This document shows positions 34,381 through 41,730 of a stretch of DNA of 64,000 nt, piece after piece. The notes beneath the pieces were generated by a model that did no database searches, was not told the DNA's origin, and was given only the letters and a program-made list of their open reading frames with translations. The stretch is from the NCBI GenBank assembly GCA_052379645.1, contig JBQSYU010000007.1. The stretch is one strand, 5' to 3'. Source of the DNA: Arthrobacter_H sp030452125 (GTDB taxonomy: Bacteria; Actinomycetota; Actinomycetes; Actinomycetales; Micrococcaceae). Position 1 is the stretch's first letter. Each line of letters begins with the position of its first letter. Both the position numbers and the translations under genes were made by a program.

Positions 34381-35573
34381 ATCCGCACCAGACCCGGCAC
34401 GACGCCGGTCCCGCCATCCAGGAACCGGCCTCCACGATCTCCCGGGCCTTGGACCGCGATCGTGCCACCGTGCTGGAACTGAGCCACGCCCTGCATGCCG
34501 ACCCGGAGCTCGGCGGGAACGAACACCGCTCCGCGGCCCGGGTGCGTACGGTGCTGGCCGGGGCCGGCTTCGACTTCCCGGACCACCAGCCGGACTCCCC
34601 CACCGCCTTCCATGCCACCACCGGTTCCGGGGATCTGGTCGTGGCCGTCTGTATTGAATACGACGCATTGCCGGGGCTCGGCCATGCCTGCGGACACAAC
34701 GTCAACGGGGCCATGGCGGTGGCCACCGCGCTGGCACTCGCCGACGTCGCCGAAGAGCTGGGCCTGACGGTCGAGGTCTTCGGTACTCCCGCGGAGGAGA
34801 CCACCGGAGGCAAGGTCGATCTGATCAACGAGGGCTTCTTCTCAGGGGTCCATCTGGCCTTAATGGGCCATGCGGCCGATACGGACGGGGTCGGCTCCGC
34901 CTCGTTGGCCCTGGGCTGCTGGGACGCCTACTTCTCGGGGGTTCCGGCGCATGCGGCAATGAACCCCGCGGCAGGGGTCAACGCCCTGGACGCGGTGGTG
35001 GTGGCCCAGACGGCCATCGGACTGGCCCGTCAGCAGCTACCGGCCGGGGCGATCGTCTCGCTGGTGGTCCTCGAGGGGGGCACCGCCGTGAACATCATTC
35101 CGGCCCGGGCCCACGCCCGGGTGGAAATGCGGGCCCCGTCGGCCGAGACCCTGGTCCTCATCCAGGACAAGATCCGCACATGCCTCGAGGCAGGAGCCCT
35201 GGCCAGTGGCGCCACGCTGGAGATCGAACCGCAGGGCCACGATTTCGCCGATCTGCGCCAGAACCGTTTCCTAGCCGAGTCCTATGCCGCCGCGATGGTC
35301 GATCGGGGCCGCGAGGTGCCGCTGCTGGAGGCTCCCGCGGCGTCCACCGACATGGGCAACGTCTCGCATCTGGTCGCCTCGATCCACCCGATGGTGGGAT
35401 ACCCCACCGACGGCGCCACACCCCATACCGCCGAATTCGCGTCCTTCGGAACCAGCGAGGGGGCCGATCAGGCAGTGCTCGACGGCGCCTACGGTCTGGC
35501 CATGGCGGCGGTCGCCGCCGCCACGGATCCGCGCGAACGATCCCGGCTTCAGTCGGGGATCAGTCCGCGGTGA
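34377..35573 (+). CDS. M20 family amidohydrolase/peptidase
   Basis: A 398-residue M20D-type hydrolase. Metal-binding motifs are GHACGHNVNG, TPAEETTGGK with the catalytic Glu pair, and LMGHAAD; the dimerisation domain (about residues 185-300) contains ARVEMRAPSAETL. Such enzymes hydrolyse N-acyl or peptide bonds (for example N-acyl amino acids or aminobenzoyl-glutamate). It is coupled to the upstream MFS gene by a four-base overlap. Its last 14 bases overlap the convergent DUF2316 gene. Confidence 0.9.
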   Translation: MNPHQTRHDAGPAIQEPASTISRALDRDRATVLELSHALHADPELGGNEHRSAARVRTVLAGAGFDFPDHQPDSPTAFHATTGSGDLVVAVCIEYDALPGLGHACGHNVNGAMAVATALALADVAEELGLTVEVFGTPAEETTGGKVDLINEGFFSGVHLALMGHAADTDGVGSASLALGCWDAYFSGVPAHAAMNPAAGVNALDAVVVAQTAIGLARQQLPAGAIVSLVVLEGGTAVNIIPARAHARVEMRAPSAETLVLIQDKIRTCLEAGALASGATLEIEPQGHDFADLRQNRFLAESYAAAMVDRGREVPLLEAPAASTDMGNVSHLVASIHPMVGYPTDGATPHTAEFASFGTSEGADQAVLDGAYGLAMAAVAAATDPRERSRLQSGISPR

Positions 35574-35880
35574 CCCCTGAACCGGCTCGCGGGGCCTGGC
35601 GCAGTTCGAACCACCGGTAGGCCTCGGTCCTGGCCTCTTCGGTCAGCACCGTGTACGCGGCAGGTTCGGCGCCGGCATCGCGGGCCGTCTGCTCGAGGTA
35701 GTCGCGCAGCACCCACACATCGACGGGGTCCACCAGTTCGCGTAGCTCCAGCGCCGCGTCGAGCGCCTCGTCGCTGAATTCGAGGTCTTCGCAGACTTGC
35801 TCCCGGCTCCGACCGGACAGGGACAGGTTCTTTGCGAGCTCTTCGCTGGTGACCTGGCGTTCGGCTGGTTTCAACGTCAT
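35560..35880 (-). CDS. DUF2316 family protein
   Basis: A 106-residue protein matching the DUF2316 pattern: TSEELAKNLSLSGRSREQVCEDLEFS (HTH-like) then VDPVDVWVLRDYLEQTARDAG and YTVLTEEARTEAYRWFEL. The first part looks like a helix-turn-helix, so a DNA-binding or toxin-antitoxin-like role is possible, but the family has no established function. Its 3' end overlaps the convergent M20 gene by 14 bases. Confidence 0.85.
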   Translation of the reverse strand: MTLKPAERQVTSEELAKNLSLSGRSREQVCEDLEFSDEALDAALELRELVDPVDVWVLRDYLEQTARDAGAEPAAYTVLTEEARTEAYRWFELRQAPRAGSGVTAD

Positions 35881-36021
35881 GGGTCGCTCCTTCAGCTGAT
35901 GGGGTCCTTCCCCTGAACCCTACGCGTCCCCGTCAACCCGTGGGCCTCTTCGTCCGGACTCACGTGCGAAGTCCGTGCCTCAAGCAAGACAAAGCATGCT
36001 CGAGCGCGGACTCGTGAACTT

Positions 36022-36461
36022 TCACGCGCCGGATTCGGCCAGCGCTTCACGGATGATTTTAGAACGGGTCTTCCCCTCACGCTCGGCGCGTGCGTCAACG
36101 ACTGAGAGCTCTTCCTCGGTCAAGCGAAGCGCGACGACCTGAGACGGCCTCGAGCCACGCCCCGGACGGCCTCGGCCTCGCTTCTTCAACGTGTCGGCGA
36201 GAGCCGCTCCGCCCCAGGGGCACCGCCACTCCCGGGCACCATGCGCCCGCCGGATTCCAGGATCCGACGGACGTCGCGGTGCCGGCCCCCCGCCCCGGCA
36301 ACTTCCCCAACTCGGGCTCGGCCACCGGCGTGGGTGGTATTGATGGCTTCCAGCACGGCGGGGGCCTCAGCGGCCAAGGACTCCATGAGCCGCGAGATGG
36401 TGACTCCGAGGCAACGAGCCAGAACGCCGCCGGGTCTTGCGCGACGAATGGTTTGCGCCAC
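36022..36461 (-). pseudogene. Frameshifted gene with C-terminal ribbon-helix-helix domain
   Basis: From 36461 an N-terminal part (containing MESLAAEAPAVLEAINTTHA) runs to a stop at 36186 in one frame. A second frame then encodes a clear ribbon-helix-helix domain, SQVVALRLTEEELSVVD followed by REGKTRSKIIREALAESGA, ending at 36022. The frames join cleanly if one CT pair is removed from CTCTC (36199-36203 region), giving ERLADTLKKRGRGRPG, so a dinucleotide slippage broke it. The RHH piece alone could start from a TTG at 36189 (55 residues). Probably an antitoxin or plasmid-type regulator remnant. The upstream DNA (36462-36640) shows only scraps of reading frame. Confidence 0.55.
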
Positions 36462-36649
36462 GGCAGAACGCGGTGTTCACGGCTGTTGGCAGGCTGACGG
36501 TTTTCGCAGTCCCGGTCAGCAGGATGGTTCCGGCTTGGGACGAGACACCGGTCCCGTGCGAATCATCTTGAGGTCGAGGTAGCAAGGAGCAAATTTCTTC
36601 ATCGTCAGGGTGCTCCTTTTCCGGCCGGAATTAAAGACGAAGTTGGGTC

Positions 36650-36700
36650 TTGTGTTTTTTAATGTGACTCACATAACATTCGTTGTGTAATGAAATTACA
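36650..36700 (+). promoter_or_regulatory. Promoter with two palindromes upstream of the tiny ORF
   Basis: TTGTGT (36650-36655), an 18-base spacer and TAACAT (36674-36679) fit a promoter. The perfect palindrome ATGTGA-C-TCACAT (36662-36674) fills the spacer. A second one, TGTAAT-GAA-ATTACA (36686-36700), falls at the expected transcription start. Both look like repressor sites. No regulator gene for them is identified. Confidence 0.5.
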
Positions 36701-36735
36701 GACCTGCTAGCGGCCTTACAGAAAGGAGATCCATT

Positions 36736-36774
36736 ATGCGTGGTGGCATCAACCCCCGTCCTACCCGCCCCTAA
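36736..36774 (+). CDS. 12-residue ORF with strong ribosome site (leader peptide or peptide precursor)
   Basis: ATG at 36736 follows AAAGGAG by seven bases. The peptide is MRGGINPRPTRP, then TAA directly followed by TGA. It ends in Arg-Pro-stop, like TnaC leader peptides, which stall ribosomes at that stop. It precedes a long hairpin and an efflux-type operon. A translational attenuator is the leading idea; a tiny secreted peptide exported by the pump is the alternative. There is no direct proof that it is translated. Confidence 0.5.
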   Translation: MRGGINPRPTRP

Positions 36775-36783
36775 TGACTTGCT

Positions 36784-36825
36784 GAAGTGCCCTGTATGCC
36801 ATATCGATGGCCAGCAGGGCACTTC
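36784..36825 (+). terminator. Long hairpin (attenuator candidate) after the tiny ORF
   Basis: GAAGTGCCCTG (36784-36794) pairs perfectly with CAGGGCACTTC (36815-36825). Inside, GCCAT pairs with ATGGC across a four-base loop, with a symmetric three-by-three internal loop between the two stems. The downstream TTCTCT is only weakly T-rich. The hairpin begins nine bases after the stop codon of the 12-residue ORF, so a ribosome paused there would cover its base. Confidence 0.65.
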
Positions 36826-36846
36826 TCTAATCAAGAAAGTACTCGT

Positions 36847-37326
36847 ATGAATATTGATGGCATCTATGACAGCTATGTCCGCTCTAGTGCTCGGTACTGC
36901 CGCGACCTCTTCCGCGCGGCTCAAAATTTCTTCGCAGCGAATGCTCTTGTCGAAGATGTCATCACTGGATCGGGAGTCCCTACTCCTCCTCAGGTCGACG
37001 CCATCTCTTCAACCTTCGCTAAAACCAGCACCTGTGCCATAGAAGCGGTGGCTTCAGTCCAAGAATTCGCCGCGGCGCACAACAACTATCCAGATCAGCA
37101 GCTTCTCGTGGATTCTGATACCCAGCAGTGGAGGCTCCGTCGGATAGCTGAGCTCGGGGAGCGGATCGCCAATATGACTTCTGCGCTGAGTTCTGGGGCC
37201 GATCTGCAGGAGCAGATCTGGGCTGAGCCAGAATACACTCGCCTGTTCACGGAAATGGCTGACATCGTATGTACAAGCGTGACCTGGCAGCGAAGTTTAG
37301 CCCTCGAGACACACGGGGAGTTGTGA
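36847..37326 (+). CDS. Unknown 159-residue helical protein preceding the efflux pump
   Basis: ATG at 36847 with an AAGAAAG ribosome site. The protein is soluble and largely helical (YVRSSARYCRDLFRAAQNFF; LRRIAELGERIANMTSAL), with four cysteines and no known motif. It is separated by one base from the MFS gene and lies after the leader-hairpin unit, so the two are likely co-regulated. It may be a modifying or immunity protein or a regulator; none of these can be told from the sequence. Base composition is clearly lower in GC than the neighbouring core genes. Confidence 0.7.
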   Translation: MNIDGIYDSYVRSSARYCRDLFRAAQNFFAANALVEDVITGSGVPTPPQVDAISSTFAKTSTCAIEAVASVQEFAAAHNNYPDQQLLVDSDTQQWRLRRIAELGERIANMTSALSSGADLQEQIWAEPEYTRLFTEMADIVCTSVTWQRSLALETHGEL

Positions 37327-37982
37327 TTTGAGCATCGCCGACGAGAATCACGTCGACTCCGAGAGCCAGCCGAATCCTTTTCGACGCTTTGCTTTCCGGC
37401 AGTGGTATGCAGCTACAACACTGCTTGCTGTGAGCACTTCCACCATGGTGGCAGTAACGCTGGCACTCGTCGACGTCACGGCCAGTGTCGCCCTGGCCGG
37501 TCTGATCAGCGGCCTCATTCTTGGAATCGAACTGCTGGTAGTGCCCATAGGGGGTGGCTTGGCTGACGTGATCTCCCGTCGGACGCTGTTGCGCCGTGCG
37601 CTTTTCGCGGCACTGGCCGCGAACACCGTGCTCGTCGCCTTGCTGACCACCCTGACCCTGGCAGGGGGTGAAGGAAGAGCCTGGATTGCCTGGGCAGTGG
37701 TCGTTGCGCTCGTGGTGTCGGCGGGTGCGGCGGGAATCGCCGATCCCGCCCTCGACGCCTCGGCCCGGTCATTGATTAAACCTCCAGAGTTTCCGCGCGC
37801 AATGAGTGCCGAACAGGCACGCAGCTCCACATTGCAGATCGTCGGCAGTCCCGCTTCGGGTGGACTCTACGCCCTCATACCGTCAGCCCCGTTTATGCTT
37901 CGCGTTTTATGCGACCTGGGCTTCCTCCTGACCTTGCGACACATTCGCCAGGACCTCGGCCCCGTGACACATGAGGGACTAG

Positions 37983-38953
37983 GGCGTGTCTCCTTTATTG
38001 GCGAGTTTCCGACTGCGAAGCTGGACTGGTGACTATCAATCCAAGGCATCGCGTATTCACTGACGAACAATGGGAACGCATAGAGCCTCTCCTGCCTTCC
38101 AATACCGGCAAGAGAGCTCGACCCTTCGAGAACAATCGCCGGATCGTCGAAGGCATCGCCTACCGGTACCGGGCTGGCATTGCCTGGCGTGACCTCCCGC
38201 GCGAACACTTCGGCCCGTGGCAGACGGTATGGAAACGCCACCGACGCTACGCCGCCGACGGCACGTGGGACCGAGTCCTGGCCCAGATCCTGGCCGATGC
38301 AGACGCTGCTGGTGATATCGATTGGAACATCTCCGTTGATGGGACGATCAATCGTGCTCACCAGCACGCGACGAACACCCGTCGTCCTGAGCAGGACACA
38401 GGGGGCTACATCGAATTACAAGAATCTTCCCGATGATGCCTGCGAACCCGCTGGCCACGGGATCGGCCGCTCGCGTGGCGGTCTGACGACGAAGATCCAC
38501 CATGCCGTCGACGGTCGAGGTCGACCATTGGCGATCGTGATCACTGGCGGCCAGCGCCACGACGGAGTCATCCTCCCTCAGGTGCTGGCTGATATCCGAG
38601 TCCCGCGCAACGGCGCTGGCCGTGCACGCACACGCCCTGACTCGGTGCTGGGCGACCGCGCCTACGGTTCCAAAGCCAACCGCGAGCACCTACGGTCTCG
38701 TGGAATCACGGCAGTGATCCCTGAGAAGAAGGACCAGATCGCGGCACGGAAGAACCGCGGCAGCAAGGGTGGACGCCCACCAGCGTTCAACGCTATTGCC
38801 TACAAGAACCGTAGCGTCGTCGAGCGGTCCTTTGCCTACGTCAAACAGTGGAGAGGACTGGCTACGCGCTATGACAAGCTCGCGATCACTTACCGTGCTG
38901 CCGTCGTTATCAGTGCGATCCTGACCTGGCTCCGTCAATAAAGGAGACATGCC
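37983..38953 (+). mobile_element. IS5-family insertion sequence (971 bp) inside the MFS gene
   Basis: Terminal inverted repeats are GGCGTGTCTCCTTTATTG at the left and the complement of CAATAAAGGAGACATGCC at the right (17 of 18 match), flanked on both sides by CTAG (37979-37982 and 38954-38957). That is consistent with a short target duplication. The transposase is in two overlapping frames. Similar elements form the IS427-like part of IS5. Confidence 0.9.
38029..38941 (+). CDS. IS5-family transposase in two frames (programmed frameshift)
   Basis: OrfA (38029-38436, GTG start, 135 residues) has the DUF4096-like region FTDEQWERIEPLLPS and WRDLPREHFGPWQTVWKRH, then the first catalytic Asp in SVDGTINRAHQHA. 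OrfB continues in the +1 frame to 38941 (meaningful from about 38420) with GRSRGGLTTKIHHAVDGRGRPL, the second Asp in LGDRAYGSKANREHL, and the Glu in SVVERSFAYVKQWRGLATRYDK. The frames overlap around TCTTCCCGATGATGCC, where a +1 slip just before the TGA would fuse them into the full DDE enzyme of about 303 residues. Both halves look intact, so the element may be active. Confidence 0.85.
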
Positions 38954-39601
38954 CTAGATAAGGACTCAGGTGCCTCCCCTCGCGGCCGATATGCTCAAGC
39001 GCTCCTGGGGTACCGGGAGGCTTTGTCGTTTCTACGTCAACACCGTGCCTTACGGCGAGTTCTGGTCGCTGCGCCACTGGTTAATCTCATGGTTTTTTCC
39101 GGTACGTCCTGGACGGTTTTGCACCTGGCCTCAACAGGGGTGAACGCGCTAACAACGGGGATCACCGTCGCCGGGTTTGCTGTCGGTGGACTGATTGGCA
39201 GTGCCATAGCCCCGGCACTGACAGATCGATTCCCCCCTGGCCCCCTGGCGATCGTCGGGCTGTCTTGGATGACCGCCATCTTTGCCGGGCTATTTCTGTG
39301 TGACGGACGACCGTGGACACTGTTTGTCTTGGGCGTCCTCGCAATGCTTCCTTCTCCTGCGCTCAACGGGGGGCTGTTCGCACACGTGTTCGCCGAGACG
39401 TCTCCAGGCATGCAGGGACGGGTGATGGCCACCTTCAGCCTTGTCGGCGGACTCGCCACGGTGGCTGCTCCGATCGTTGCAGGAGCCGCCATTCAAGCTA
39501 GGCTTGACGCAACTTTGGGTGTCTTCACCTGCGCAATTGGCGCACTCGGAGTTCTGGTGTTGCTCACCTCTCCAGCAGTGCGGGCCATGCCCCGTCCGTG
39601 A

Positions 39602-39950
39602 CCGGTTCTCCTCTTTGGCGTCGCGACTGATCGGACTGAGCGAAGACATGGGCCATGGGCATCGGTGGAACGTCACAACAGGAGGAGTAGCCGCCAAAAA
39701 CGGTTGAGCGGCCTCATATAGATCCTCCTCAGGCCACCATTCCATGATTGGGCCGTACCGAAAATCAGCTCCGTAGGGGTATCGAATCCTGGAGTAGCGG
39801 CCTAACCTTTGGGACACTCGTTTGAGCCTGGGCCTTTCACCGGGCTCCGAATTCCAGGGACCGGCGAAAGACCGAAGCAGGGAGCTCGCGAGCATCCGCC
39901 GCGTCCAGAGTGTATCGGCTCCGGAGGCCCGCCTGTTTTGACCTCGGACT
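39602..39950. other. Intergenic stretch without a supported gene
   Basis: About 350 bases after the split MFS gene. The minus strand holds an open frame containing RYPYGADFRYGPIMEWWPEE, which reads somewhat protein-like, but it continues as an antisense frame through the next genes and has no convincing start or family. TTGACC near 39935 may belong to the promoter of the FadR gene. Otherwise nothing is seen. Confidence 0.4.
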
Positions 39951-39974
39951 GTGATCGGTGCCATCCTACTGTTC

Positions 39975-40682
39975 ATGAACCTGTCAGACAGCTGGACAGC
40001 AGGACAGCAACCGATCGAGCGCACGAGCGCCCCCGAAGCGGTCTTCGCCTCCCTGCGAAAGGCCATCGAAGCCGGCGACCTGCCCGTGGGCACCAAACTC
40101 AGTTCGGAGGCAGCCCTGGGCGCCCGCTTCGGCGTCAGCCGTTCGGTCGTGCGCGAGGCCCTGCGCTCCTGCGCGTCCCTGGGTCTGACCCGCACCGAGA
40201 CCGGCCGCGGCACCTTCGTCATCGCCGACCACGCCACCACCGACCTGGTGCTGGGCACCTTCTCCTCCACCGACCTCCTCGAGGCCCGCCCGCATATCGA
40301 GGGCCCGGCGGCCCGACTGGCCGCCGAACGACGCACTCCCGCGGATCTTGAACGCCTGGCCTCGCTCATGGAGCAGATGCGGACCGAGGAAGACGCCGAA
40401 GCCTGGGTGGAACTAGACACCACCTTCCACCTGGCCATCGCCGCCGCCGGGGGCAATGGCGTCTTCATCAAGGTCATCGCGGACATCCGCGAGGCCATGG
40501 CCCGCCAGTCCGAGACCATCAACCTGGTCTCTGGCCGCCGCCGTGCCTCGGAAGCCGAACACCAGAAAATCGTCTCGGCGATCCGGGCCCGTGACCCCGC
40601 GGCCGCCGAAACCGCCCTGCAGGAACACCTCGGAGCCGTCCACGGCGCCGTCGACCATCTCGTGAAGAACGGATCCCAGTGA
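39975..40682 (+). CDS. FadR-type GntR regulator (FCD domain)
   Basis: A 235-residue regulator: winged HTH at about residues 25-80 (LPVGTKLSSEAALGARFGVSRSVVREALRSCASLGL), then an all-helical FCD domain (LDTTFHLAIAAAGGN, EHQKIVSAIRARDPAAAE) with the His/Asp metal-ligand pattern of FadR-group members. The ATG at 39975 is preferred; an upstream GTG at 39951 is in frame. It is followed, with a four-base overlap, by L-asparaginase and then aspartate ammonia-lyase, so it probably controls asparagine/aspartate use and may respond to one of these amino acids or a dicarboxylate. Confidence 0.9.
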   Translation: MNLSDSWTAGQQPIERTSAPEAVFASLRKAIEAGDLPVGTKLSSEAALGARFGVSRSVVREALRSCASLGLTRTETGRGTFVIADHATTDLVLGTFSSTDLLEARPHIEGPAARLAAERRTPADLERLASLMEQMRTEEDAEAWVELDTTFHLAIAAAGGNGVFIKVIADIREAMARQSETINLVSGRRRASEAEHQKIVSAIRARDPAAAETALQEHLGAVHGAVDHLVKNGSQ

Positions 40683-41641
40683 ATCTTCCCTCCCACGCCC
40701 CGCTCGCCGTCCAGACCCGAGGCGATGCCGTCGAATCCGTCCACTACGGATCCCTGATCACCACCGCACCCGACGGGAGCATCTCCTCCAGCATGGGCGA
40801 CAGCCAGGCGGGCTTCTACCCGCGCTCGGCCCTGAAACCACTCTTTGCCGTGGGCATGGTGCGCGCCGGCCTGGCCGTGTCCAGCGAACAACTCGCCCTG
40901 GCCGCGGCCAGCCACTCCGGTTCCGAGCGCCATCAGGACATCGCCGCCTCCACCTTGGCCGACGCAGGAATGGACGCCTCGGCCTTGGCCAACAGCACCG
41001 ACCTGCCCTATGGCGCCGAAGAACGAAGCGCCTGGCTGCAGGCTGGAAACGGCCCCACCCGACTGGCCCAGAACTGCTCGGGCAAACATGCCGCGCTCGT
41101 CGCCCTCTGCGTGAAACGTGGCTGGCCCGTTCAGGGCTACCTCGACACATCCCACCCGATCAACGAACTACTGCGCAGCACCGTCGAGGACCTCACCGGC
41201 GAGAACGTCGGCACCACCAGCACCGATGGCTGCGGAACCCCCGTCTACACCCTGTCCCTGGCCGGGGTCGCCCGGGCCTTCGGCCGGTTGGCCGCGGCCG
41301 CCGAGGGCACCGCGGAACGTGCCGTGGCCGATGCCATGCGCGCCCACCCCGAGCTGGTCGCCGGCGAGGGACGTGATGTCACAGCCATCATGCGCGCCGT
41401 CCCCGGGCTGGTCGCCAAGGACGGTTTCGAGGGCATCCAGGCCATCGGCCTGCCCGACGGCACGGGACTGGCCCTGAAGATCTCCGACGGCGGGGACCGG
41501 GCGCGGATGCCCGTCGCCGCGGCGGCCCTGTCCCGGCTGAGCGGCGATCCCTCCCTGGCCGCGGCCCTGCACCCCTTCCTGGCCGTCGGCGCCCTGGGCG
41601 GCGGCGAACGCGTCGGCGAACTCACCGCCGTCCCCGCCTGA
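40679..41641 (+). CDS. L-asparaginase (AsnA/ReAII type, asparaginase II family)
   Basis: A 320-residue enzyme of the Rhizobium etli AsnA family, unrelated in fold to E. coli asparaginases. Motifs are YPRSALKPLFA, ASHSGSERHQ with the active Ser and Lys residues, QNCSGKHAALV and TDGCGTPVYTL. It hydrolyses asparagine to aspartate and ammonia. GTG start at 40679 overlaps the regulator stop. The product aspartate is the substrate of the next enzyme, aspartate ammonia-lyase, so the three genes form a coherent asparagine-to-fumarate operon. Confidence 0.92.
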   Translation: MNLPSHAPLAVQTRGDAVESVHYGSLITTAPDGSISSSMGDSQAGFYPRSALKPLFAVGMVRAGLAVSSEQLALAAASHSGSERHQDIAASTLADAGMDASALANSTDLPYGAEERSAWLQAGNGPTRLAQNCSGKHAALVALCVKRGWPVQGYLDTSHPINELLRSTVEDLTGENVGTTSTDGCGTPVYTLSLAGVARAFGRLAAAAEGTAERAVADAMRAHPELVAGEGRDVTAIMRAVPGLVAKDGFEGIQAIGLPDGTGLALKISDGGDRARMPVAAAALSRLSGDPSLAAALHPFLAVGALGGGERVGELTAVPA

Positions 41642-41730
41642 TACTTCCGGGACCGGCCGACACCGCCGTCGTCCCCTCCCCCGCTTTTCCCATACCCACC
41701 CAGAGCAACACCCTTCAGGAGCATCACCCC

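Larger units (their letters stand above)
37328..39601 (+). pseudogene. MFS efflux transporter split by the IS element
   Basis: The 5' part (37328-37982, TTG start) encodes helices 1-6 of a DHA3/MefA-like pump (SGLILGIELLVVPIGGGLADVISRRTLLRRAL). The 3' part (38957-39601) encodes the remaining helices (MVFSGTSWTVLHLAS; GGLFAHVFAETSPGMQGRVMATFS). Removing 37983-38957 (the element plus one CTAG copy) joins codons CTA and GAT in frame and yields a continuous 432-residue MFS protein, so the insertion is recent and precise. As it stands no full pump can be made. The 3' fragment could be expressed from an internal start but would lack half the protein. Confidence 0.88.

Noticed and set aside
32791..34668. 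A 625-codon open frame on the minus strand
   Set aside because: Antisense of the DHA2-type MFS gene; low-complexity Asp/Gly/His/Gln composition and no domain.
36736..36774. The tiny ORF as a microcin C-type peptide gene
   Set aside because: Microcin C peptides end in Asn and need an MccB adenylating enzyme; the peptide ends in Pro and no such enzyme is in the window.
36784..36825. The long hairpin as a simple intrinsic terminator
   Set aside because: The T-run is weak and the hairpin lies between a translated-looking ORF and the rest of the operon, so attenuation or processing fits better than a plain end.
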